A DNA stretch of 64,000 nucleotides from Chloroflexia bacterium SDU3-3. GTDB lineage: Bacteria; Chloroflexota; Chloroflexia; Chloroflexales; Roseiflexaceae. The stretch covers positions 1 through 64,000 of the forward strand of contig WBOU01000019.1 in NCBI GenBank assembly GCA_009268125.1. Direction: 5' to 3'. Below the pieces are notes generated by a model. That model saw only the letters and a list, made by a program, of their open reading frames with translations. It was not told the DNA's origin and searched no databases. A program made the position numbers and the translations under genes. This document shows, piece by piece, positions 42,283 through 50,808 of the stretch. Every line of letters starts with the position of its first letter. Within the stretch, counting starts at the first letter, position 1.

Positions 42283-42675
42283 CTAGAACAGCGAGAGCTG
42301 CTCGCCGCGCTCGCCGCGCTCGGGCAGCGGGGTGAAGCCGTGCTCGGCGGCCCACTGGGCGCTAGGGCCATCCCACTGGTGGCGGGCCATGCGCACGCGG
42401 CCCTGATCGTCGAAGCTCACGCCCTCGGCCTCCAGCAGCTCACGCTGGCGCAGCCCCCGCGTGCTGATCCCGCCCTCGCGGCTGACCACGCGCTGCCAGG
42501 GCACCTCGGCGGCGCGGGCCTCGGCCAGGCCGCCGAGCGCCGCGCCCACCTCGCGGGCATCCAGCCCGCCCACCACGGCGGCGATCTCGCCGTAGGTGGC
42601 CACCTGGCCATGCGGGATCTGCTGCACCGCCAGGTAGACCCGCTCATCCAGCTCGCTGGGGTGAAATGGCTGCAT
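42283..42675 (-). CDS. Alkyltransferase-like (ATL) protein with C-terminal clamp-binding motif
   Basis: 130 residues of the MGMT/Ogt DNA-binding fold: VYLAVQQIPHGQVATYGEIA and REVGAALGGL. The active-site Cys is replaced by Trp60 (VPWQRVV instead of PCHRV), which defines ATL proteins: they bind O6-alkylguanine without repairing it and recruit nucleotide excision repair. The protein ends with QLSLF (residues 126-130), which matches the consensus peptide that docks in the DNA polymerase III beta clamp. It follows the S41 protease gene by 12 bases on the minus strand. Confidence 0.88.
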   Translation of the reverse strand: MQPFHPSELDERVYLAVQQIPHGQVATYGEIAAVVGGLDAREVGAALGGLAEARAAEVPWQRVVSREGGISTRGLRQRELLEAEGVSFDDQGRVRMARHQWDGPSAQWAAEHGFTPLPERGERGEQLSLF

Positions 42676-42687
42676 GGTGCCTCGCTT

Positions 42688-43983
42688 CTACTTCTTGGCC
42701 TGCTCGCCCACCAGTTCCAGGGCGCGGTGCAGCTGCTTGTCGGTGGTCTCCTTCAGCTGCTCGGGGGTGAGCGTCGAGGCCTCGCTGGGCGAGAGCGGCA
42801 GCGCGCCCGCGTCGAGCGTCACGGTCTCGTCGGGGGCGATGCCCACGCCACGCACCTCCTGCCCCTTGGGCGTGAGCCACTGCGAGGTGCCCAGCAGGAT
42901 GCGCCCGCCATCGTTCAGGTCGTACTGGTTGAGCACGGTGGCGGTGCCGAAGGTCGGCTCGCCGATCACCTTGGCGCGGCCCTGGTCGCGCAGCGCGCCC
43001 GCCAGGATCTCGGCGGCGCTGGCGGTGTTGTTGTTCACCAGCACCACCATGGGCACATCCAGCGCCACCCCGCCGTCGTGGGTCTTGTAGGGGCTCTGCT
43101 TGCCGTCGCGATCTTCCTCCAGCAGCACCACGGTGTCGGCGGCCATGAACTGGCTGGCGATATCGACCAGCGAGGTGACGTAGCCGCCCGGGTTGTTGCG
43201 CAGGTCGAGCACCAGCGACTTCATGCCCTGCTGTTTGGCCTCCTCAAGCGCCTGCTTCATCTCGTCGCTGGATGGCGACGAGAACTGCGAGAGCTTGATC
43301 AGGGCCACGCCATCGGGCAGCATGCGCCAGGTGACGCTGGGCACCTTGATCTCGTCGCGCACCACATCGATATCGACCGCCGAGGTGCTGCCGGTGTGGA
43401 TGACGCTCAGCCGCACCGTGGTGCCGCGCGGCCCGCGCACCAGGGTGCGCAGCTCCTCCACCGTCACGCCGAACACGCTCTTGCCATCCACCTTCATGAT
43501 CAGGTCGCCTGGCTTGATGCCCGCGCTCTCGGCGGGCGAGCCTTCGATCGGCTGCACGATCAGGGGCTGGCCGTCCTTCACATCGATGTAGGCCCCAATG
43601 CCCTCGAAGCGGCCCTGGAGCGACTCCTGGTACTCCTGGGCCACCTCCTTGGGCAGGTAGCGGGTGTGGCCCTGGTCGCCCAGGCTGTCGAGCATGCCCT
43701 CGATCGCGCCGTCGGTCATCTTCTGCGGCACCAGCGCCTTGGTATCGACATAGTTGCTGGATGCGATCTGCCAGGCCTGCCAGAAGGTGGCGAACTCCTT
43801 GCACTCTTCCTGCGCCAGCGGGCAGCTGCCGTTGGACTGGAAGGGCAGCAGGCCGCGCCCCATCAGGAAGCTGCTGGCCACAAAGCCGCCAGCCAGGCCG
43901 ATCGCCAAGGTGAAGACCAGCAGCGGCAGCACGATGCAGCCAGAGATCTGGAAGCGCCGCTGTGGGAGGGGTGATTCTTGCAT
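42688..43983 (-). CDS. S41 C-terminal-processing-type peptidase, catalytic Lys replaced
   Basis: 431 residues. A membrane anchor (about 18-42) precedes a PDZ domain (about 125-205: GSPAESAGIKPGDLIMKVDG) and the S41 domain (LVLDLRNNPGGY, VVLVNNNTASAAEILAGAL). Ser322 in TASAAEI is the expected nucleophile. At the catalytic Lys position the sequence is GEPTFGTATV, with Thr347 in place of the Lys of FGKG. The codon ACC confirms it. Some Chloroflexi S41 proteins may share this; activity is uncertain. Start 43983 has AGGAAAG. Exported, probably envelope protein quality control. Confidence 0.88.
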   Translation of the reverse strand: MQESPLPQRRFQISGCIVLPLLVFTLAIGLAGGFVASSFLMGRGLLPFQSNGSCPLAQEECKEFATFWQAWQIASSNYVDTKALVPQKMTDGAIEGMLDSLGDQGHTRYLPKEVAQEYQESLQGRFEGIGAYIDVKDGQPLIVQPIEGSPAESAGIKPGDLIMKVDGKSVFGVTVEELRTLVRGPRGTTVRLSVIHTGSTSAVDIDVVRDEIKVPSVTWRMLPDGVALIKLSQFSSPSSDEMKQALEEAKQQGMKSLVLDLRNNPGGYVTSLVDIASQFMAADTVVLLEEDRDGKQSPYKTHDGGVALDVPMVVLVNNNTASAAEILAGALRDQGRAKVIGEPTFGTATVLNQYDLNDGGRILLGTSQWLTPKGQEVRGVGIAPDETVTLDAGALPLSPSEASTLTPEQLKETTDKQLHRALELVGEQAKK

Positions 43984-44284
43984 TGCGTTCTTTCCTATGC
44001 GCCATAGCGCTACCGACTGTCGATGTGGTTGCCAGTATACCATCAGGGCTTTAGCGCTGGATGAGAGAAGCGCAAGGAGCCGGGTTCTCTTCTGGGCGAT
44101 AGAAAGGCTAGCGCCGATGAGCCCCGAAGATGTTTACCACGAAGGCTCCAAAACAGGTGTCACTGCCAGCGATGCGACCATGGCCGTAGGGGCGGGTCTC
44201 GTGCCCGCCCATGGCGCATTGCGATGCACACGCCGTGGGCATCGGGCTGGGACGATGAGGGCAATGCGCTGCATCGACGAATCC

Positions 44285-44465
44285 TACCCACCCGGCCCAT
44301 GTGGCGAAGGTGCCGCTCGCGCCAGCTGGCCATATGCACGAACACCAGCTGCCAGCATTCGGTATCGGAACGCTGCAAATTGGGGGTTTTGAAGGGGGCA
44401 ACACCCTCTCGCGGGGTTCCGAGGGGCTGGCCCCTCGGCGCTGCCCGCGCAGGGCATGCACCCAC
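44285..44465 (+). repeat. Dispersed intergenic element, copy 8
   Basis: Full plus-strand copy. Its hairpin is a third allele: CCGAGGGG (44419-44426) pairs with CCCCTCGG (44431-44438), loop CTGG. Flanks GGCCATATGCACGAACACCAG and GCCCGCGCAGGGCATGCACCCACC agree with the other copies. The region 43984-44779 has no gene. Confidence 0.87.
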
Positions 44466-44637
44466 CAATCAAACACTACCGCCATCGTTTTATGGGGAAC
44501 ACGTCAAGAATCTGACACCATGTGATCGCGCGTCACCGCGCCAGGATGACCGGCATCGGCGATGGCGCACCAGCACATCCCACCTGCCAAAAGCGCCGCG
44601 CTGCGCGATCTACCTGCGTATTTGCCCCGCTAGGTTC

Positions 44638-44667
44638 TTGACATCCCTTCTGCTGCGGTGCTACCCT
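44638..44667 (+). promoter_or_regulatory. Possible promoter of the 44780 gene
   Basis: TTGACA (44638-44643), an 18-base spacer and TACCCT (44662-44667), a weak -10. About 110 bases upstream of the GTG start. Confidence 0.5.
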
Positions 44668-44779
44668 GTAGCCACTCGCAGCAGCCCAATGGAGCGCCAA
44701 TCGCATCGTATTCGCAGCCGATCTGGTGTGCGCTGCTGGGGCGCTTGATTTAGCTCGGCTCAGCCTAGAAGGAGCTACT

Positions 44780-46768
44780 GTGGCACCGAACGAACCGACG
44801 ATCGCCAGCATCTTGCGGGATCTCGCCAACGAGTATGACGCGGTGGTCCCCGCGAGCGAGATCTACGGGCGGGTGCTTGAGCGCCGCCCCACCAGCGCCA
44901 AGCGGCCAGAGTCTGTCATCCGCAACCAGCTGCGCACCGATGGCCCTAGCATGGGCTGGGTGTCGATCAGCCCGCAGGAGCTTATCCCGCTCCATGTGGT
45001 GCTGCAGGGCCTGCGCTTCCGCCTGACCCCCTCGGCTGCCGAGATCGCCGCCGGGGCCATCCAGGCGCTCTCGCTCTACCCCTTTATCGGGGCCGATGAG
45101 GCCACGCCGCTGCAGTTTGTGGATGCGGCCCAGCGCCCGATCGTAGGCGGCTTCTCCACGCTCGATCTCAACAAGTACCGCTACCTGCGGCCCGAGCCTG
45201 CGGCGCTGTCGCTGGGCGGCTGGATGCGCCAGGCGGGCGTGCAGGCCGGCGACAGCCTGCTGGCCACCGTGGCCAGCGTCACGCCGCGCGTGATCGTGCT
45301 GGAGCGCGAGCCTGCCGCCGCGTTCCGCCGTGCCGAGGCCGAGCGCCAGGACCGCGAGCTGGCCGACGCCCTGGTGGCGCTCACCGCGATCGGCAGCCGC
45401 GCGGCGCGCCAGCCCCACAACAGCGTGCTGGCGGTGTTCGCGCGGGCCGCGTGGCGCACCGGCTACCCCGGCAGCGCCTGGCAGCATGTGGTGCAGGCCG
45501 ACCGGCGGCTGCACCTGGCCCAGGGCGCGCTGATCGAGAACCTGAACACCACCACGATGTTTACCTTCCTGATGGACGAGGAGGGCCAGAGCAAGCTGGA
45601 GAGCAACCTGCTGCATGAGATCTTCGCCTTCCAGCACGAGCTGCTGGCCACGCGCCGCCAGGATGCCGCGCGCGGCCTGTGGGATGGCTTTAGCGCCCGC
45701 GCATCCTCGGCGCAGACGATCTTCGACCTAGAGCACCACGCCCAGCAGATCCTCTACGGCGGCAAGATCAACACGCTGGAGGACCACACCGCGACGATCG
45801 AGGAGAACCTGTCGGATCTAGAGTACGAGGCCGACCCGGCGGATGCCCAGGTGCTGCTTGGCGATATGCCGAGCCTGGGCTTCGGCCTGGGCGACTTCGA
45901 GCCAATCGATGACGTGCAGTCGTTTGTCGAGCAGAACCCCGAGGTGGCCGAGGCCACCCGCCGCCTGATGGCCTCGCTCACCCCCGACGAGCAGCGGCGG
46001 CTGGATGCGGCCCGCACCATGGAGGATGTGCAGCAGGTGCTTGGCCCCCACCTAGCCGACCTGCTGCGCACCGAGCCATCGCTGTTCGTGCCGCTGGTGG
46101 CCAAGGGCGATGGCTCGCTGGACACCAACGGGGCCAACATCCAGGCCAAGGGGGCACCGCTCGATCTGTCTGGCCTGCCCTCCCCCGACCTGATCGCGCC
46201 CGACCTGGCGTGGAGCGATGACGAGGACGGCGACGACTGGGACGAGGACGACGATGACGACGACTGGGACGAGGACGACGATGACGACGACTGGGATGAG
46301 GACATCGACATCTTTGTCGATAGCCGCCAAGCCCGCCGCGCCATGGCGCGCAGCAAGGCCCTGATGGCCCAGTTTGTCGACTACCAGGTGCGCCACCGCA
46401 AGTCGCGCCAGACATCCCAGTCGCGCGCGGATGACCTGTGGCTCTACGCCGATTTCCTGAGCCACTACTACGGGCACGCGCTGGATGCGGGCGGCTACGC
46501 CACGCTCGATGAGTTTCTGTTCTTCTTCTACCCGCGCAAGGTGATGAACAGCACCGAGCGCCACGTGCGCGAGATCTGCACCTCGGTCAAGCAGTTCTAC
46601 GCCTTTCTCAAAGCCGAGAAGATCATCGATGACGACGCCTTCGCCAGCGCGATCTGGCAGCGCCGCGATCAGGCGGCCCGCGTCATCCAGCTGTTCGATC
46701 AGGTGGACAGCGACGCCGAGCAGTTCGAGCGCATGTTCGCCCACCTGTTTGCACCATATACCGCCTAG
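44780..46768 (+). CDS. Large protein with HARE-HTH-like N-terminus and an acidic WDEDDDDDD repeat
   Basis: 662 residues. Residues 5-55 (TIASILRDLANEYDAVVPASEIYGRVLE, then SVIRNQLR) look like a winged HARE-HTH. The middle is helical with no motif I recognise. Around residue 480-515 a 9-residue unit, W-D-E followed by Asp residues (27 bp in the DNA, about 46230-46310), is repeated two to three times. The C-terminal part (LWLYADFLSHYYGHALDAGG, STERHVREICTSVKQFYAFLKAEKI) resembles the SAM-like N-terminal domain of tyrosine recombinases, without any catalytic domain. GTG 44780 has AGAAGGAG. Function unknown; DNA or chromatin-like association is an inference. Confidence 0.8.
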   Translation: MAPNEPTIASILRDLANEYDAVVPASEIYGRVLERRPTSAKRPESVIRNQLRTDGPSMGWVSISPQELIPLHVVLQGLRFRLTPSAAEIAAGAIQALSLYPFIGADEATPLQFVDAAQRPIVGGFSTLDLNKYRYLRPEPAALSLGGWMRQAGVQAGDSLLATVASVTPRVIVLEREPAAAFRRAEAERQDRELADALVALTAIGSRAARQPHNSVLAVFARAAWRTGYPGSAWQHVVQADRRLHLAQGALIENLNTTTMFTFLMDEEGQSKLESNLLHEIFAFQHELLATRRQDAARGLWDGFSARASSAQTIFDLEHHAQQILYGGKINTLEDHTATIEENLSDLEYEADPADAQVLLGDMPSLGFGLGDFEPIDDVQSFVEQNPEVAEATRRLMASLTPDEQRRLDAARTMEDVQQVLGPHLADLLRTEPSLFVPLVAKGDGSLDTNGANIQAKGAPLDLSGLPSPDLIAPDLAWSDDEDGDDWDEDDDDDDWDEDDDDDDWDEDIDIFVDSRQARRAMARSKALMAQFVDYQVRHRKSRQTSQSRADDLWLYADFLSHYYGHALDAGGYATLDEFLFFFYPRKVMNSTERHVREICTSVKQFYAFLKAEKIIDDDAFASAIWQRRDQAARVIQLFDQVDSDAEQFERMFAHLFAPYTA

Positions 46769-46843
46769 TACACCGGTGCTGTACACCTGTAGGATGCCGA
46801 CCCGCAGCAGCGCACTGCGGGCGGCTGGGAAGCCTGGCCGCTA

Positions 46844-47890
46844 ATGATCATCGACGCACATCTCGACATCGCCTACAACGCCCTCAACTTTGGCCGCGAC
46901 TACACCCTTTCTGCCGCCGAGACCCGCCGCCGCGAAGGCCCGCGCGATTTGGATATCGCCACCGTGGGCCTGCCCGACGCGCTGAAGGCTGGCCTAGGGC
47001 TGGTGTTCGGCACGCTGTTTGTCTCGCCTGCGGCGGATGCGCTGCACTCGCCGATCGTCTACCACACCCCCGAGGAGGCGCATCAGCAGGCCCTCGATCA
47101 GCTGGCCTACTACCACGGCCTGAGCGCCCGCCACGATGTGGTGATGGTGGAGCGCCAGGCCGACATGGCCGCGCTGCTGGCGGCCCGCGCGCGCGGCCAG
47201 CAGCTGCAGGGGGTGGTGGTGCTGATGGAGGGGGCCGACCCGGTGCTTGCGCCGAGCCAGGCGGCGGAGTGGCAGGCGCGGGGCGTGCGGATCATCGGCC
47301 CGGCCTGGAAGGCCACCCGCTACTGCGGCGGCACGGGGCAGCCGGGGCCGCTCACGCCGCTGGGCCGCGAGCTGATGGGCGAGCTGCGCGCCGCCGGGCT
47401 GACCCTGGATGTGAGCCACATGGCCGAGCAGAGCTTCTGGGATGCGATGGGCCTGTTCGACGGCCCGGTGATCGCCTCGCACTCGAACTGCCGCGCGCTG
47501 GTGCCCAACTCGCGCGCCGACCGCCACCTCTCCGACGAGATGATCCGCGAGCTGGTGGGGCGCGGCGCGGTGATCGGCACAGTGCTCTACAACCGCTTCC
47601 TAGTGGAGGGCTGGACCCAGGAGCAGGGCAAGCGGGCGGTGGGCCTGGATGCGGTGGTGGCCCATATCGACCACGTGTGCCAGATCGCGGGCGATGCGCT
47701 GCACGTGGGCATCGGCAGCGACTCCGACGGCGGGTTCGGCACCGAGGCCACCCCGCGCGAGATCGACACCATCGCCGACCTGCCGAAGATCGGCGAGGCG
47801 CTGCTGGCCAGGGGCTATAGCCAGGCCGATGTGGATGCCGTGATGGGCGGCAACTGGCAGCGCAAGCTGGGCGAGATTTTGCCTGCCTAG
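46844..47890 (+). CDS. M19 family dipeptidase
   Basis: 348 residues. Metal ligands of renal-dipeptidase-type M19 enzymes are visible: DAHLDIAYN at the N-terminus, a Glu in VVLMEGADPV, LDVSHM, and IASHSNCRAL; IGSDSDGGFG is the late Asp motif. The enzyme uses two zinc ions to cut dipeptides, including D-amino-acid dipeptides. ATG 46844. A strong terminator follows; arginase is convergent beyond it. Confidence 0.93.
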   Translation: MIIDAHLDIAYNALNFGRDYTLSAAETRRREGPRDLDIATVGLPDALKAGLGLVFGTLFVSPAADALHSPIVYHTPEEAHQQALDQLAYYHGLSARHDVVMVERQADMAALLAARARGQQLQGVVVLMEGADPVLAPSQAAEWQARGVRIIGPAWKATRYCGGTGQPGPLTPLGRELMGELRAAGLTLDVSHMAEQSFWDAMGLFDGPVIASHSNCRALVPNSRADRHLSDEMIRELVGRGAVIGTVLYNRFLVEGWTQEQGKRAVGLDAVVAHIDHVCQIAGDALHVGIGSDSDGGFGTEATPREIDTIADLPKIGEALLARGYSQADVDAVMGGNWQRKLGEILPA

Positions 47891-47902
47891 CCCGCCCGCC
47901 GC

Positions 47903-47934
47903 GACGCCAGGGGCTGCCCCTGGCGTCTTTTTTT
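47903..47934 (+). terminator. Intrinsic terminator after the dipeptidase gene
   Basis: GACGCCAGGGG (47903-47913) pairs with CCCCTGGCGTC (47917-47927), a 3-base loop, and a run of seven T residues. Confidence 0.92.
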
Positions 47935-47942
47935 GCCAAGCG

Positions 47943-48845
47943 CTAGTAGATGCGCTTGCCCAGCGCCGAGAGCGCCACCTGCACCGCCAGCTCGGCGGTG
48001 GCGTTGCGCTGGTCGAGGATGGGGTTTACCTCCACCAGATCCATGCTCAGCATGCGCCGCGAGTCGCTTACCACCTCCATGGCCAGGTGGGCCTCGCGGT
48101 AGCTGATGCCGCCCGGCACCGGCGTTCCCACGCCGGGGGCCGCGCTGGGGTCGATAGCGTCCATGTCGAAGCTCAGGTGGAACCCGGCGTTGCCCGTGCT
48201 GGCGTGCACGATCGCCTCCTCCATCACCGTGGCCATGCCGCGCCTATCGATGTCGTGCATGGTGAACACGTGGATGCCCGAGGCCTTCAGCGCCGCGCGC
48301 TCCTCGCGGTCGAGGTCGCGGATGCCCACCAGCGCCACCTCGCGGTCGCGCAGCACCGGCGTGCGCTGGCCGATGCCCAGCAGCGCGGGGTGGCCGCGCC
48401 CGGTCAGGGCGGCCACGCTCATGCCGTGGATGTTGCCGGATGGCGTGCTCTCGGGGGTGTTGAAGTCGCCGTGGGCGTCGACCCAGATCAGGCCCGCCCG
48501 CCGCCCGCCCCAGGTGGTGCCGCTCACCGAGCCGATCGCGAGGCTGTGGTCGCCGCCCAAGATCAGCGGGAACTGCTGGGCCGCCACCGCCTCGGCCACA
48601 CGCTGGGCCAGGGCCTGGTTCACGCCCACCAGCGGGTCGAGGTAGCGCAGCCGCTCATCCGCGTCGGGGATGGCGAACTGCTCGGCCAGAGGCACAGCGA
48701 TATTGCCGGTGTCCACCACGGTGTGCCCAAGCTCCTCGATCCGCTCCTTCAGCCCGGCGAGCCGGATGGCGCTCGGCCCCATGTCCACGCCTCGGCGGCC
48801 CGCGCCAAGATCGACCGGCACACCTATAATTGCGACGGTGCTCAT
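47943..48845 (-). CDS. rocF: Arginase
   Basis: 300 residues of the ureohydrolase family with the arginase signatures: GGDHSLAIG, DAHGDFNTPESTPSGNIHGM and SFDMDAIDPSAAPGVGTPVPGG, which bind two manganese ions. It cleaves arginine to ornithine and urea. The N-terminal IGVPVDLGAGRRGVDMGPSAIR separates it from agmatinases. The ATG at 48845 is the first in frame; no upstream gene is coupled. No other arginine gene is nearby. Confidence 0.94.
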   Translation of the reverse strand: MSTVAIIGVPVDLGAGRRGVDMGPSAIRLAGLKERIEELGHTVVDTGNIAVPLAEQFAIPDADERLRYLDPLVGVNQALAQRVAEAVAAQQFPLILGGDHSLAIGSVSGTTWGGRRAGLIWVDAHGDFNTPESTPSGNIHGMSVAALTGRGHPALLGIGQRTPVLRDREVALVGIRDLDREERAALKASGIHVFTMHDIDRRGMATVMEEAIVHASTGNAGFHLSFDMDAIDPSAAPGVGTPVPGGISYREAHLAMEVVSDSRRMLSMDLVEVNPILDQRNATAELAVQVALSALGKRIY

Positions 48846-49567
48846 ACGATCGCTCCATCCCTCTGTGATCGCCTCGACCTAATGACACAAAAACACGCCC
48901 CCTGGGTGCAAAGGGCGCGGGCCGGATGTGCGGCGGTCCTGGGCGATCAGCTGGCAGGCCTCCGGCGGCCCCGTCGCATTGTACCACGAAGCATTTTCAC
49001 CACCAAGGCACCAAGGGGCCGATTCACCACGAAGACGCGAGGGCACGAAGGGGAGAAATATCGGGGAAAATTGGACTGCCAGCGCTAGGCGTGGCCTTCC
49101 CGCTACGGTGGAGATTATGGCCAGCATGCCTTTGCGCGCGTCTTCGCCGGATGGGCTGGGCCAGAGGGCCGCAATCACCCATTCTCGCCACGGCCAAAAC
49201 CCCACCCACCTGGCCCATGCGGCGACGGTGCCGCTGATGTTTTGATGGCCATATGCACGAACACCTGCCGCTAGGGAGCAGCATAGGAACGCCTCAAATT
49301 GGCGTCCAGTGGCCACTCCCCTGGCGGGGTTCCAAGGGCGCGTAGCCCTTCGTGCCGCCCGCGCAGGGCATGTACCCACCAACGAAGAGAACCCTGCATC
49401 ATCGAGGCCGCAGCCGGTCGGCCCGCCACCGCCGCGCTCCCGCTGAGGAGCCAGCCCTGCGCGCCACCCCACTTATCCCGCACATCTGGGCCGGATTGTC
49501 CCTGTTCGTCCCCACCCGCGCCCGCTATCATGGGCGATGTTTTTTGCTTTGTTTGATAGAGGATGCT
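48846..49567. other. Intergenic region rich in dispersed repeats
   Basis: About 720 bases with no supported gene. It contains CACCAAGGCACCAAGGGG and CACGAAGACGCGAGGGCACG repeats at 48990-49055 and a full dispersed-element copy (next entry). Open frames here read through repeats and have no RBS. Confidence 0.7.
49201..49425 (+). repeat. Dispersed intergenic element, copy 9
   Basis: Plus-strand copy matching copy 2 closely: GGCCATATGCACGAACACC, CATAGGAACGCCTCAAATTGG, CCAAGGGC-GCGTA-GCCCTTCG (one mismatch in the stem), GGGCATGTACCCACC and then ATCGAGGCCGCAGCCGGTCGG. Confidence 0.87.
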
Positions 49568-50263
49568 ATGCGCACTATTGGCCTGATCGGCGGCATGAGC
49601 TGGGAGTCATCCGCCTCGTACTATCGCATTATCAACGAATCGGTCAAGCGCGCGCTCGGCGGGCTGCACTCGGCCCAGTGCCTTATGTACTCGGTCGACT
49701 TCGAGCAGGTGGCCGCGCTGCAGCGGCAGGATCGCTGGGATGAGGCGGGCGCGCTGCTGGCCGACGCCGCCCGCCGCCTGGAGCGCGGCGGGGCCGACAT
49801 GGTGCTGGTCTGCACCAACACCATGCACAAGGTCGCGCCCGCCGTGGAGGCCGCCGTGGCCATCCCCTTCATCCACATCGTCGAGCCGACCGCCCAGGCG
49901 ATCGCGCGGCATGGCATCCGCACCGTGGGGCTGCTGGGCACCCGCTTCACCATGGAGCACGATTTCTACCGCGGGCGGCTGGCCCAGCAGTATGGCATGG
50001 AGGTGCTGGTGCCCGCGCCCGAGGAGCGCGAGGCCATCCACCGCATTATCTTCGAGGAGCTGTGCCTGGGCCGTGTGCTGCCCGAGTCGCGCCAGATCTA
50101 CCGCGATGTGATGGCGCGGCTGGCTGAGGCGGGCGCGCAGGGCATCATCTTCGGCTGCACCGAGATCGGCCTGCTGGTGGGCCAGCCCGACAGCCCGGTG
50201 CCGGTGTTCGACACCACCGTGTTGCACGCCCAGGCTGCGGCGGAGCTGGCGCTGCGCCCCTAG
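49568..50263 (+). CDS. Aspartate/glutamate racemase family protein
   Basis: 231 residues. TIGLIGGMSWESSASYY at the N-terminus and the two catalytic cysteines in VLVCTNTMHK and IIFGCTEIGLL are those of PLP-independent amino-acid racemases (aspartate racemase type). It interconverts L- and D-aspartate or a related acid. ATG 49568 follows AGAGGATGCT; an ATG four bases earlier is out of frame. It stands alone between repeat DNA and a hairpin terminator. Confidence 0.93.
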   Translation: MRTIGLIGGMSWESSASYYRIINESVKRALGGLHSAQCLMYSVDFEQVAALQRQDRWDEAGALLADAARRLERGGADMVLVCTNTMHKVAPAVEAAVAIPFIHIVEPTAQAIARHGIRTVGLLGTRFTMEHDFYRGRLAQQYGMEVLVPAPEEREAIHRIIFEELCLGRVLPESRQIYRDVMARLAEAGAQGIIFGCTEIGLLVGQPDSPVPVFDTTVLHAQAAAELALRP

Positions 50264-50276
50264 CGCCATGCAGAAG

Positions 50277-50316
50277 GCCCCCGCCGCGCCCGCTCAAGAG
50301 CATGCGCGGCGGGGGC
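50277..50316. terminator. Bidirectional hairpin between racemase and tatA
   Basis: A perfect 13-bp stem: GCCCCCGCCGCGC (50277-50289) with its reverse complement at 50304-50316. It lies between two convergent genes; the T content after it is low. Confidence 0.6.
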
Positions 50317-50337
50317 TGTGTTTGCAGGCGGGTGGCG

Positions 50338-50535
50338 CTAGGCGTGGGCGGTGGGCGGCTCGCTGTCGGCGGCAGCCTTGCTCTCGCCTCTCGTGGTCTC
50401 GCCGCGCATGCTGGTGCGGAACTCGCGGATGCCCTGGCCAAGCGTGCGCCCCAGGCCAGCCAGCCTGCTCGGGCCGAACAGCACCAGCAGAATGGCCAGG
50501 ATGATCAGCAGCTCAGGAATTCCTAGCTCGCCCAT
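50338..50535 (-). CDS. tatA: Sec-independent translocase protein TatA
   Basis: 65 residues: a short N-terminus, a membrane helix (IPELLIILAILLVLFG) followed by the FGPSRLAGLGRTLGQGIREFR amphipathic helix typical of TatA/E, and a polar tail. It forms the pore-like oligomer that moves folded proteins across the membrane. No tatB or tatC neighbour is seen, so tatC is elsewhere. Confidence 0.92.
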   Translation of the reverse strand: MGELGIPELLIILAILLVLFGPSRLAGLGRTLGQGIREFRTSMRGETTRGESKAAADSEPPTAHA

Positions 50536-50808
50536 ATCCTCCCCCGATCACAGTGATGGCGGCGCGGCCTGCCGCGCCAGCGGCCGCTCGCCAGCCTCGC
50601 CGCAGCGAGGCGAGCAGCCCAGAGGTAGTATGCCACTCGCGCATAAGCTGGGAATGAGCGTGCGCTAAGCCCTTGCTAAATCTTCCGTTTGGTGCTTTTA
50701 TTAGGCAGCATTTATCCTGCGCTCACGCGGGGTTTACCTCTGGGCGGCATAGTTGCGGCGTGGGGCGCAGGCTGCGCCGCCATCTTTTGCATGTGCTTGG
50801 GGGAGCCT

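Noticed and set aside
44108-44485. Minus-strand frame of 125 codons before the 44780 gene
   Set aside because: It lies wholly in dispersed-element copy 8 and matches frames read from other copies.
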